Below, one piece after another: positions 42,020 through 64,000 of a DNA stretch of 64,000 bases. Below the pieces are notes generated by a model. The model made no database searches, was not told where the DNA came from, and saw nothing but the letters and a program-made list of their open reading frames with translations. Each line of letters opens with the position of its first letter. Positions within the stretch are counted from its first letter, which is position 1. The DNA is from Montifringilla adamsi (lineage: Eukaryota; Chordata; Aves; Passeriformes; Passeridae): NCBI GenBank assembly GCA_017590115.1, contig JAGGNK010008559.1, positions 6,069,888 through 6,133,887 of the forward strand. The letters are read 5' to 3'. The translations under genes were made by a program, and so were the position numbers.

Positions 42020-64000
<21,981 letters not shown>

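Overview
The window is vertebrate nuclear DNA, most likely from a bird. The genes are compact and intron-rich with CpG-island promoters, and a 3'-end fragment of a CR1 LINE of the avian/reptilian type lies at about 35.91-36.17 kb. The gene order ABHD18 - MFSD8 - PLK4 - HSPA4L matches my memory of human 4q28, inverted in this window. No bacterial, viral or CRISPR-like system was found.

Layout. (1) 1-5.2 kb, minus strand: 5' end of ABHD18, with a non-coding first exon near 5.2 kb, the first coding exon at 2051-2142, and the rest of the gene beyond the left edge. (2) 4.83-5.64 kb: a CpG island acting as a shared head-to-head promoter for ABHD18 (leftward) and MFSD8 (rightward). (3) 5.306-14.187 kb, plus: complete MFSD8, 12 coding exons, 538 aa, with a 3'UTR to about 15.35 kb. 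(4) 16.487-28.393 kb, minus: complete PLK4, 16 coding exons, 976 aa, tail-to-tail with MFSD8. Its promoter holds CRE-like, NRF1-like and CDE/CHR-like elements. (5) 28.8-37.1 kb: intergenic, with one CR1 fragment. (6) 37.1-42.0 kb: a possible long HSPA4L 3'UTR. (7) 42.020-60.741 kb, minus: complete HSPA4L, 19 coding exons, 843 aa, with a CpG-island promoter carrying a phased heat-shock element. (8) 61.3-64 kb: intergenic, with homopolymer runs and no recognised gene.

All exon models were built by hand. Each exon is bounded by AG/GT, the reading frame is continuous, and the product aligns with the human protein as I remember it. No gene is visibly broken. The four genes do different jobs: a little-studied alpha/beta-hydrolase-like protein, a lysosomal membrane protein, the centriole-duplication kinase and an Hsp110 chaperone. 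They look like an ordinary conserved neighbourhood, not an operon-like system. The points worth a second look are regulatory or structural: the PLK4 and HSPA4L promoter elements, a 49-bp homopolymer used as a polypyrimidine tract, a candidate acidic microexon in HSPA4L, a distal polyadenylation site, an AT-rich palindromic block upstream of a PLK4 acceptor, a near-perfect tandem duplication in an ABHD18 intron, and a uORF that overlaps the ABHD18 start codon.
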